Source: Diadema setosum
Lineage: Eukaryota; Echinodermata; Echinoidea; Diadematoida; Diadematidae
Assembly: GCA_033980235.1 (NCBI GenBank)
Contig: CM067065.1
Location: 9,069,328 to 9,133,327 of the forward strand
Direction of reading: 5' to 3'
DNA length: 64,000 nucleotides
The position numbers were made by a program, and so were the translations under genes. Below, piece by piece: positions 41,301 to 53,361 of the stretch. Numbering within the stretch: position 1 is the first letter of the stretch; the number at the start of each line of letters is the position of its first letter. Under the pieces are notes generated by a model. The model ran no database searches and was not told where the DNA came from. It saw only the letters and a program-made list of their open reading frames with translations.

Positions 41301-44300
41301 TCTCAGTTCACACTTTTCCTGAGTGTGTGCTTTCTTTCCAATATTTTAGATACGTTAGGAGAGTCCATTTGATTTGATTTATACACCATGTTAAGCTTAA
41401 AGCTTAAAGTCAGAATATCCTCTTAACTAAAATTTCATGTCTGGCGACTTTTTGTTCGTTTTGTGATGCAGGGTCACATATACACTTTAGACACACATGC
41501 ATTTTGGAAACATGCAATCGTTCAGAAAGGAATCGAATGAAATATGTTGGTGATGGATTTTGTAAAAATATAGTATGATGTTAATGAACACTGTATATTG
41601 TATTTATATTTTTTTTTTGTATTCATATTTTGTATATTGCTCATGTACACTGTCATAAATCAAGCACTAGAAGCAGAAATATATATGTTATCAAGCATTC
41701 ACAATATATAAGATCATGAAGAGTACGATTTGGGGTGATTGATATACAGGTGGGCAAATCTTAACGAATAAAAAAGAAAGAAAAAAAAAGAAGGGAAGAA
41801 AGAAAGAAAGAAAGATAGAAGAAAAAGAAAAATAATTCACCGATATGCTTGGTTCCAGGAACGGTCGAGTTTCCAGGAGCGAAATCAGAACAAAGGCAGT
41901 CATCGACACCGGGCCTTTGACAGCTCCCTGCGCAGATTGAAGATAACAAAAACACTCGAGTCATTGATTAACCAATGCAACTCCACCAACAACAAAATAA
42001 TAAAAGGTATATGAATATTTACCTAATTTGATTTGATTAGAATACATTTTCACTTTGTACCAAAGAAGTATGGAACAGACATTACAATCATTATTACAAT
42101 AATAAAATAATATTTTGACCATTTTTATTTACTACAAACATCACTTGCAACACTTTGCAGCCGTAAGAATCGTCAATTCCACCTTTTTTCTTTGCATGAT
42201 AGTTGGAGTCTCTTTAATTAAAAAAACTCAACAAAAAGAAGATATGTTTTCAAAACTAATCAAAACTTTATTTACATGTACTTGGGAGGGTCCGATAAGA
42301 ACGTACTTTTTGAATAAGTTGTTTTTGCCGTCGTTTTTTTTTTTTTTTTTAAGTGTGTGACCAGTCTCCAGTAATGAGATATTCTTTATACTTCATATCA
42401 TTTGCAACGTAAAAAAACCCCAAAACAACAACAGCTCGGAATATAACGATAAGCTTGACTTCCAAGTGATGCGTCTAATTCGATGAATGCAACATGTATG
42501 GAATATATCGCTTTGGTAATGTTGATGTTTGCTCTGGCTCTTAAAAACAAACAAACAAACAAACAACAACATCATATCAATGACGACTTACTATCATCTC
42601 CTGGTGTATGACGGCATTATTCTCTGTGAAGGAGCCATCCTGTTGCTGGTTTTGTCGGATCAACCACATCACGCTCCCAAGAACATGTTCCCACTCTACC
42701 GTTGTCAACTCTCTTGCCTGACTGAAAACCTTTACTACGAAAGCGGTGAGCCTAAGGGGAAAAAAATAAAACGTGCACGTCACGAAACGACACCTACGAG
42801 TTATCCCGCCCACGAGTCATACAGCCCATGACTCATGCAGAAAACAAGGCCCATGAGACAGGCACATTAAAGGGATGGTACAATATTGACGGAGATGAGA
42901 ATTGGGTTTTCAACTTTTTGCGAGATACATTGACACTAAATTGAGGTCATTTTATATCAAAGTGTTTCATATTAAGGCTATAGCTCTAAATGATTTTCTT
43001 TTTAAGATTAAAAGGAAATGAGTTTATGAATATAAGAACGACCCAATCCATGGAAGGCCATTTCGAGTAAACTTTAAAAAACTTCATATCTTTTTCATTT
43101 GTCCAATAACATTCTATCTAACTGTGATTGGAAGGCAACATTGTATATACAAATTAGAACATATATTATTATGACAATTAACATTTACATTAATTATGGA
43201 GAGGCCATTTTGTGTGATGGACTTGGGTCGTTCTTTGATTCATATGCATGATATTCTGCTATAGAGATGAGAGAAGGACGAGAGAGGGCGCTATAATATG
43301 AATGTAAGAATGTCCCAAGTCCTTCATTCTTACATTCATATAAGATTTAACTCATTTATTTCAGGCACTGCCGGGGTAATTAGGATTTATCATTTATGCA
43401 CAAGATAAGTCCATGCATAAGCTACAATTTCCCATGTCAAACTGAATTGGGCCAAAAATTGGACTTGCGTCGTTTTTATATTCAGGTCTTCGAATATTCT
43501 CCGAAGTGCACTTTGTGTGATGAAAAGGATGTAACAATGGTCCACTTATTTTGTGATTGCGATCAAGGTGCTCACATTTGGCAGGAACTCCTGACCATAA
43601 TCTTCAGGAATTGCCCTTCGTATAAAGAATATAACCATGTTTGAAATGTCTTTTGGCATTTGTGGCGATAAATTTGTTTGATATTTATTTTTGTGAATGA
43701 AATATCATATTTATGTTAGTAAGTTTAATAATAGTCCCCCTAGTATTGTAAAATTCAAATCTTTTGCTAAAAAGCAGAAAGAAATTGAATATGTTTTTAA
43801 TAGCAAAAAAGGAAAAACAAACTAACAGCCCATTTTGAGAAATGGCATTTTGAGCTTTGATTCCTGCGCGCCTAAGTTATGACCAGGTAATAATGTTTAT
43901 TGTACCCTATCACCTTATTTTAGTAGGATTCCACGTGTATTACTTTCCTAGTGTTTTAAAAATGCATTATACAATGTTACATTAGTGAAAGCCATCAGAT
44001 TCATGTAATCCACTTGGCTATTGCCGAGACGGTGCTCATGGCATTCTGCCAGCTTTAATGCAACCGCGTATTTATAATTGTAGAGCTTTTTTCCTCTTTT
44101 GGATGGTGTTATATTAGTTTTATGTTAATACTGAGTAGTTGATTGTATTAAGAATCCATTGCAGACTATCTTGGATTGGGTGCCGGAGCGATTTTGCTTT
44201 TGTTTGTTTGTGTGTATGTGTGTGTGTGTGTGTGTGGGGAGGGGGGGGGGGGGGGTTAGGAGGTTTAGTTGGGTGTTGATGTGTGAATGGGTGTGTGAGG

Positions 44301-47300
44301 TGGGGGCGGGGGAGGTTATGTTTTGTGTCATGGATCGCTCCGCTACCCAGTTCTGTTTGTCCTGGACTGCTGTAGTGGTTGGGCTCTTGTTATGTTTAAG
44401 TGGTTAGTTATATGTATGCAATAATGGAACATTGGTGATGTTAGTGATGTTTGGATGAGTTTATTCAGTCTCAGAGTTTCGCACATAATTAATATTTGTT
44501 GTACATTTTAAATATCTGCCTCTGTATGTATCTATTCTGTGTAAGTGACTTTATGGTTATTGTTAATTATTTCTATGTTTCATGATCTTGTTAATTTTGA
44601 GAATCATTTATAAATATTGTGATTTCGTTTGAAGTAATAAAAACAAAATAAAAAAAAATGCAAGATACCAAGAAATCATCTATGTTATAGCACAGAGCAT
44701 ACCGTTTTAAGAGGAATTCAAAGTTTATTTGATGAAAATCGGGTTTGGAGTAACAAACATAATAAACAAAGTAAAACATAGCGATCGTAATAGGTGGGTC
44801 TCACACTTTATGAGAATGGCTCTGTTTTGGATATTTCGGGCATTTCAAAACCAATTTTCATCAAATAAACGTTGAATTTCTCATGGAATTACATGCTCTT
44901 TCATATTTCATAAGAAGTGTGTCATCATCGCACCAAAAAAAAATTCAGAAACCTGAAATTAGGTCTCAACCAAAACTATACGATCCCTTTAAGCCTCGTG
45001 TTGTAATGCCGAACTCGTGGGCTGATTTTTACCTAGAAGTGTCGAACTCACGGGCTATATGACTCGTGGACTGTATGACTCATGAACCTTTTTTTCAATG
45101 CCGAACTCTTGGACTATATGACTCGTGGGTGTCGGTCTCATGGGATGACCCCGAAGAAGAAAAAACACACGGAACAAAACAAAAATGCGAGCGAGACCGC
45201 TTTGAAAGGGCTGATGACATTATTATGCCGCTCGAACTTGAACAATTTTTATATTTTAATGACAACCAACCGACAGTGTCCTTAACAATGCTGGGTGATA
45301 CAAAGTTATCTAATGAGTAAATATATGCTTGATGACATAACTACACGAAATTACAATAAGGGTACCCTTATAATAAACATATTCTGCAAATGTCATTTCA
45401 TTACAAGACAGATACATACGATTTTTGAGAAAGATCAGATTCCGATAAATTTCTTTTACGGTAAGACACTTATAATTGCTTCCTGCAATATGTTCTTGAA
45501 TTCCCCTAATTAAACGATTAAATGTCAAACTTGAAGGGCTGCTATTTTTGAGGAAACTGACTGTAAATTTCTAGGAAAATCTGGAAATACTACATGCCCA
45601 CGTCTCCAAAAACTTCAATATTTCAAATCTTATTTCGCATTGTGTTGAAATATCAATGTTCTCTTGAACGTTTTTGTAAAAGAAACCCAACTTGAGGCGA
45701 ACGAAGAGAAAATCTGATTTTTTTGTTTGGCAGCTTTGCAACATAGGTTGTATGTTTTAGTTTGCGTGAGTGTATGTGTGTTTAGGTTTATACATATTCG
45801 ACCTACTAACCACCCCGACAGTCTCCAGATCTCAACTCCTGTCACAAAATGATAAAACAGCCCTATAAATCCCACAAGCAAAAGCAAAAGCTTTCGAACG
45901 CACATATTCATATGCTGGATCTGTTGTCTGGAACTCTGACTATGTGTTTCAGAAGAAATGTTAAGAAGGAAACCCAAGACAGAAGGCTTCAATTGTAATT
46001 ATGTTGTTTCTTTGTGTGTGTGTGTGTGTGTGTTTTTTTTTTTTTTTTGAATGTCATATGTTGATTGCACAGCGCTTTGATCAGGTCCTGTAAAAGCACT
46101 CAATAAGAAATAATAATTAGGTGATACGCTATCAGCGTATCACCTATTGTGATTGTCAAAATCTCTCTTTATTAGGTGATACGCTTTTAGCGTATCACCT
46201 ATTGTGTTTGTCAAAATCTTCCTTTCTTTCTTTTTAGGTGATACGCTATCAGCGTATCACCTATTGTGATTGTCAAAATCTCTCTTTATTTTTTTTTATT
46301 CTTCTTTCTTTCTGGACAATTTTGTGTCGTCAATATCTCAACAATGACATTACGGAATGACATGAAATTTTCAGTCAACATGTCTCATAACAATATCTAG
46401 CCACAATAAGGTTTTCATGACAGTAACATATCTATGACGTCATTTAGGCGCCATTTTGTGATTTTCGGACCTTGTCACATGATCGATCATAACTTCATAA
46501 CTAGATGTAATTTCTGCGTCATTTTCGGTGGACATAAAGTTCAGGTCACGCTCTATCTTACTTACTAACGCTAGTTACCCAGGTCTTCATTACGCGCGCG
46601 TTCGCGCGCGTCAAAATTTTAAAAGGCTCAAAACGACTTCCCAATGGGAAATCTCGAAGTTTCAGACAATTTTAAGCGTTTCAAACATTTTCTCGCGTGC
46701 GCGTCCGTCCGCGCAATTTCGCGCGCAGATGGCGTAACCAACATGAAAATGCAATTTTTTTGACTGATTTGGATTCCTGATACTTTGAGTAACAATATCC
46801 ACTGATTTCCGATCGATGTTGACCTATAACAAAGGAATGCGCTGGCGTCAAAGTTGAAATTTCGTGTGCGCGTCTATGTGGAAATATAGCGAAAAACATG
46901 TCTTTGTTTATTTCGCAATAGCTCTTTAAAAAGTCCGTTGACCCTATGTTTTTATTGCATATTACAAAAGCATATGAATTGGAAATAACGTTTCAAGTAT
47001 CAATATTTCCCGAAATACATTATGACGTCATCATATCATCATCTGAAATCAAAAAAGTGGAATTAATTTTTTTGAGGTACTGTTTCTAACATTCATTTGC
47101 TCGTATCTCTGTTGTTTAAGCTCAATATTATCCCAAATTCACATATGTTGTACTTTTAACATTTGCCTTTCAAGTCCATGTCATGGTTTTGAAATTTGAT
47201 GACGTTATCATACTTTAAATTGTGATTAAAAGTAAAGATGCAAAATCGGACAAGTTTACGTGTTATGTCTATGGGAAGTGATTTTTTTTAAAACCATCCA

Positions 47301-50300
47301 TTGACTTGACAACGTTTAAGCACCTTTATCTCAGCTGATTTTGCTTCATTTCCTCTGAAATTTAAGTATGTTGTAGCTGAGACAATAAGCTGCAGTAATC
47401 ATGCATTTTGTTCTTTGAAATCTTCTCATGAGGTTGACAATTTTGCAGTTTAAAACTGAAAATGAGAATGGAATGTGGACGAATCGATTCCTGATTCATC
47501 TTTCACATACATAAGTTTACGTTCCTCATATTTTCTCGAGACGTATGGCCGAGTGGTTAAAGGCGCCGTCTCAGAGACGTGAGGTTGCACTCGTGCGGGT
47601 TCGAACCCCACAAGATCACGAAACAAAATACCTAGCTATTTTACTTTTTTTTTCTTCAATGGTGTATTACACATTCGTCCATGTAGAAATTACGTTCGTA
47701 TATAAACGCACCTATACACACACACACACACACACACACACAATATCCCTCTGTTTTGTGTTGGAGACCACATTGCTTCGACTGCTGCAGAATGTTGCAT
47801 CCTGACTCTGTCAAATAGTATGTAATGACGACAACGGAGGTGTTGTACTTTGAGCAATTGTCTTTCAAGTCCATGTCATTGTTTTGTACTTTGATGACGT
47901 CATCACACTGAAAATTATGATTAAAGGCAAGGTATCAAAATCAGCCGATTATAGGTTTTATGTCTGCGAGACGTATTTTTCCGAAATTGCCAGAAATGGC
48001 ACAGCGACCTCAGTCGTTACAAGGCCGCATTTCCTTCTAGCAATGCAATACATGTTCACGCGGCCACAATTGTTGAGTGGGCATTGACTTTTTCCCCCTG
48101 TAATATCTATACATTTTTTTTCGGCCTTAGCGTTTCCGTGGATGTCCCGTGGCCGAGTGGTTAGAGAAACCGTTTTGCATGCACGCTCAATATAACTTCA
48201 AGGTGCCTATATCACATTCTTTTCTTTGTCGATCACAGATGACCGACATCTGATGACCCCAGGCGTATCACCTAACTCGTCAGCGTGACGAGTTTCATGT
48301 CTCGTTATTCTTCTTTCTTTCTGGCACATTTTGTGTCGTGAATATCTCAACATTGACATGACGGAATAACATGACATTTTCAGGGAACATGTCTCATGAC
48401 AATATCTAGCCACAATAAGGTTTTCATGACAGTAACATATCTATGACGTCATCTAGGCGCCATTTTGTGATTTTCGGACCATGTTACATGATCGATCATA
48501 ACTTCATAACTAAAGGTCATTTCTGTATCATTTTCGTTGGACATTAAGTTCAGGTCACGCTCTGTCTTACTTTTTAATGCTAATTACCTAGGACATCATT
48601 ACGCGCACATTAGCGCGCGTCAAAGTTTTTAAATGCTTAAAACGACTTCCCAATGGGAAATCTCGAAGTTTCAGACAATTTTAAGCGTTCCGCGCGTTCG
48701 CGTCCGTCCGCGCATTTCCGCGCGCAGTGCGCGTAAGCAACATGAAAATGCACATTTTTTGACAGATTTGGATTCCTGATACATTAAGTAACAATATCCA
48801 TTGATTTCCGATCAATTTCGACCTATAACAAAGGAATGCGCTGGCGTCAAAGTTGAAATTTCGTGTGCGCGTCTATGTGGAAATATAGCGAAAAACATGT
48901 CTTTGTTTATTTCGCCATAGCTCTTTAAAATGTCAGGTGACCCTATGTTTTTATTGCATATTACAAAAGCATATGAATTGAAAATAACGTTTCAAGTATC
49001 AATATTTCCCTAAATACATTATGACGTCATCATATCATCATCTGAAATAAAAAAGTGGAATTAATTTTTTTGAGGTACTGTTTCTGACATTCATTTGCTC
49101 GTATCTCTGTTGTTTAAGCTCAATATTATCCCAAATTCAGATATGTTGTACTTTGAACATTTGCCTTTTAAGTCAAGTCATGGTGTTGAAATTTGATGAC
49201 GTCATCATACCTTAAATCGTGATTAAAGGTAAAGATGCAAAATCGGACAAGTTTACGTGTTATGTCTATAGGAGGTGATTTTTTTTAAACCATGCATTGA
49301 CTTGACAACGTTTAAGCACCTTTATCTCAGCTGATTTTGCTTCATTTCCTCTAATCTTAAGTATGTTGTAGCTGAGACAATAAGCTTCAGTAATCATGTA
49401 TTTTATTTTTTGAAATCTCATCATCAGGTTGAAAGTTTTGCAGTTTAAAACTGAAAATGAGAATGGAATGTGGACAAAACGATTCCCGATTCATCTTTCA
49501 CATACATAAGTTTACGTTCCTCATATTTTCTCGCCGAGACGTATGGCCGAGTGGTTAAAGGCGACGTCTCAGAGACGTGAGGTTGCGGGTTCGAACCCCA
49601 CAAGATCACGAAACAAAATACTTAGCTATTTTACTTTTTTTCTTCAATTTTGTATTACATATTCGTCCATGTAGAAATCACGTTCGTATATAAACGTACC
49701 TATACACACACACAGACACACACCATATCCCTCTTTTTTTGTGTTGGAGACCACATTGCTTCGACTGCTGCAAAATTTTGCTGGCTGACTTTGTCAAACC
49801 GATCATAGTATGCAATGACGACGACGGAGGTGTTGTACTTTGAACAATTGTCTTTCAAGACCATGTCATTGTTTTGTACTTTGATGACGTCATCACACTG
49901 AAAATTGTGATTAAAGGCAAGGTATCAAAACCAGCCGATTATAGGCTTTATGTCTACGGCGCGTATTTTTCCCAAGTTGCCATATATGGCATAGCGACAT
50001 CAGTCGTTACAAGGCCGCATTTCCGTCTAGCAATGCAATAGATGTTCACGCGGCCACGATTGTTGAGTGGGCATTGACTTTTTTCCCCTGTAATATCTAT
50101 ACATTTCTTTTTTGCCTTACCATTTCCGGGGATGTCCCGTGGCCGAGTGGTTAGAGAGACGGTTTTGCATGCACGCTCAATATAACTTCAAGGTGCCTAT
50201 ATCACATTCTTTTCTTTGTCGATCACAGATGACCGACATCTGATGACCCCAAGCGTATCACCTAACTCGTCAGCGTGACGAGTTTCATATCTCGTTTCTT

Positions 50301-53300
50301 TTTATTCTTCTTTCTTTCTGGACAATTTTGTGTCATCAATATCTCAAGAATGACATTACGGAATAACATGACATTTTCAGGGAACATGTCTCATGACAAT
50401 ATCTAGCCACAATAAGGTTTTCATGACAGTAACATATCTATGACGTCGTCTAGGCGCCATTTTGTGATTTTTGGACCATGTTACATGATCGATCATAACT
50501 TCATAACTAAAGGTCATTTCTGTATCATTTTTTGTGGACATAAAGTTCAGGTCACGTTCTATCTTACTTCTTTTGATGCTAATTACCTAGGACATCATTA
50601 AGTGCTCGTAAGCGCGCGTCAAAATTTTAAAAGGCTCAAAACAACTTTCCAATGGGAAATCTCGAAGTTTCAGACAATTTTATGCGTTTCAAACAATTTT
50701 GCGCGTGCGCGTCCGTCCGCGCATTTTCGCGCGCACAGCGCGTCAGCAACATGAAAATACACTTTTTTTTGACAGATTTGGATTCCTGATACTTTGAGCA
50801 ATAATATCCATTGATTTCTAATCGATTCCTACAAATATCAAAGCAATGCACTTGCGTCAAAGTTCAAATTTCGCGTGCGCGTCTATGTGCAAATATAGTG
50901 AAAAAACATGTCTTTGTTTATTTCGCCATAGCTCTTTAAAACGTCAGGTGACCCTATGTTTTTATTGCATATTACAAAAGCATATAAATTGGACATGACG
51001 TTTCAAGTATCATTATTTCCATAATTACATTATGACGTCATCATATCGTCATCTGAAATCAAAAAAGTGGAATTAATTTTTTTTAGGTACTGTTTCTGAC
51101 ATTCATTTGCTCGTATCTCTGTTGTTTAAGCTCAATATTATCCCAAATTCAGATATGTTGTACTTTGAACATTTGCCTTTCAAGTCCATGTCATGGTTTT
51201 GATATTTGATGACGTCATCATGCTTTAAATTGTGTTTAAAGGTAAAGACGCAAAATCGGACAAGTTTACGTGTTATGTCTATGGGAGGTGATTTTTTTAG
51301 AAACCATGCATTGACTTGACAACGTTTAAACACCTTTATATCAGCTGATTTTGCTTCATTTCCTCTGAAACTTATTTATGTTGTAGCTGTGACAATAAGC
51401 TGCAGTAATCATGCATTTTATTCTTTGAAATCTCCTCATGAGGTTGACAATTTTGCAATTTAAAACTGAAAATGAGAATGGAATGCGGACCAAACGATTC
51501 CTGATTCATCTTTCACGTACATAAGCTTACGTTCCTCTAATTTTCTCGTCGAGACGTATGGCCGAGTGGTTAGAGGCGTCGTCTTAGAAACGTGAGGTTG
51601 CACACGTACGGGTTCGATCCTCACAAGAGCACGAAAGAAAATAATATTTTTTTTTTTTACTTTTTTTCTTCAATGGAGTACTACACCTTCGTCCATGTAG
51701 AAATCACGTTTGCATGTAAACACACCTATACGCACACACTCACACAGTATACCTTTGTTTTGCGTTGGAGACTGCATTACTTCGACTGCTGCAAAATTAT
51801 AGTTTTGCAGGTTGGGCTTTTCAAACTGATATAGTATACTGTAACAAAATGAAATTTGTTCATATCAATTCAGTAACACAATGTAGTCGTGGTTACTTTG
51901 TGCTGATTTATACATGTAACAAGCTATACATTGTAAAAAGGTATTCAGTCTTCTGTATTGATGATTATTTGTCAATTAGTGGTTTTTGTGGAGTTTCAGA
52001 TAGTGATAAAAAGTATGGATGATAAGTGCAGCGATAATTCCTATAGTTAGTTCAAAGCTGTGTTACAGATGTTTGATACATACATTTAGCATTGTGTGTG
52101 TGTATATACGTGTGTATACAGGTTGGCCATATGACACATTCTAGACAATTACTCTTAATTGATTAGCAAACGTGATCAGCTATGGAACTGAATATGGTAC
52201 TAATGTATGATGTTAATGATTCTAATTAAACTGTGACGAGTTTAAAGGGATAGCGTAACTGTGTGTAAAAATAAGGCAATTATAAGGATATTTTAGGGCA
52301 ATTTGATAACCATGCTTATAATAATTTCATACAGGTACTAATGCCTGCCTCATATTCACGTGATAGCTCGTCATGTCAATAGCAAACTGACAACGTACGA
52401 TGAATGTGTTATATATTGAACAACTGCCTTTCAAGTCCATAACGTTCCCCATATTTTCCCGTCGAGACGTGTCGCCGAGTGGTTAAAGGCGACGTCTCAT
52501 AGACGTGAGGTTGCGGGTTCGAACCCCACAAGATCACGAAACAAAATACTTAGCCATTTTACTTTTTTTTCTTCAATTTTGTATTACATATTCGTCCATG
52601 TAGAAATCACGTTCGTATATAAACGCACCTATACACACACACAGACACACACACACGCCATATCCCTCTTTTTTGTGTGTTGGAGACCACATTGCTTCGA
52701 CTGCAGCAAAATTTTGCAGGTTGACTTTGTCAAACCGATCATAGTATGTAATGACGACGACTGAGGTGTTGTACTTTGAACAATTTTCTTTCAAGACCAT
52801 GTCATTGTTTTGTAATTTGATGACGTCATTACACTGAAAATTGTGATTAAAGGCAAGGTATCAAAACCAGCCGATTATAGGTTTTATGTCTGCGGGACGT
52901 ATTTTTCCCAAGTTGCCAGAAATGGCATAGCGACCTCAGTCGTTACAAGGCCGCTTTTCCGTCTAGCAATGCAATAGATGTTCACACGGCCACGTTAGTT
53001 GAGTGGGCATTGACTTTCCCCCCGTTATATCTATGCATTGTTGTTGTTTTTTTTGTCTTACCATTTCCGTGGATGACCCGTGGCCGAGTGGTTACAGAAA
53101 CGGTTTCGCATGCACGCTCAATATAACTTCAAGGTGCCTATATCACATTCTTTTCTTTGTCGATCACAGATGACTGTCATCTGATGACCACAAGCGTATC
53201 ACCTAACTCGTCCTCAATGTGACGAGTTTTCATGTCTCGTTATTATAATTTTTATCATTACTTACTATCTAATCGATTTTATTAATAAAACACACACACA

Positions 53301-53313
53301 CACACACACACAC

Positions 53314-53361
<48 letters not shown>

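Larger units (their letters stand above)
42929..44659 (+). mobile_element. L1/Tx1-like LINE 3' fragment, itself split by a MITE
   Basis: The first coding piece (42929-43020) reads IDTKLRSFYIKVFHIKAIAL NDFLFKIK. The second (43490-43645) reads SPKCTLCDEKDVTMVHLFCD CDQGAHIW, a C..C...H....C zinc knuckle typical of the region after the reverse transcriptase. Frames further on give SKKGKTN-like and AKKQKEIEYVFN words. The 3' end is A-rich (44633-44658). GCGAGATAC and GCAAGATAC flank it as a nine-base target duplication with one change. 5'-truncated. Confidence 0.85.
42867..44992. mobile_element. TTAAAGGGATGGTA-family MITE, copy 3, split by a LINE
   Basis: The left part (42867-42928) starts TTAAAGGGATGGTACAATAT. 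The right part (44660-44992) has GCAAGATACCAAG, CACAGAGCATACCG, GATGAAAATCGGGTTTGGAG and ends ACGATCCCTTTAA, giving TTAA at both ends and short inverted termini (TTAAAGGGAT...ATCCCTTTAA). A LINE fragment separates the two. Confidence 0.85.
46236..53245 (+). repeat. Tandem array of ~2-kb units (three plus a partial)
   Basis: Anchors CTGGACAATTTTGTGTCGTC (or near matches) at 46313, 48321 and 50319 give periods of about 2,008 and 1,998 bp. The units share long near-identical blocks (TTTCAAGTATCAATATTTCC, GTCTTTGTTTATTTCGCCAT), a tRNA-Leu-like sequence, a CA tract and a second tRNA-like head. Unit 3 breaks off near 51790. A shortened unit follows at 52430-53245, fused across a deletion. It fills most of the intron between w6 and w7. 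Confidence 0.92.

Noticed and set aside
46119..46262. CRISPR-like array of palindromic repeats
   Set aside because: Only three units, with nearly identical spacers, in a eukaryotic intron; it is part of a tandem repeat.
47539..52537. Four functional tRNA-Leu genes
   Set aside because: A and B boxes are good but the acceptor stems pair at only a few positions and they sit in tandem repeat units, so they are tRNA-derived pseudogenes.
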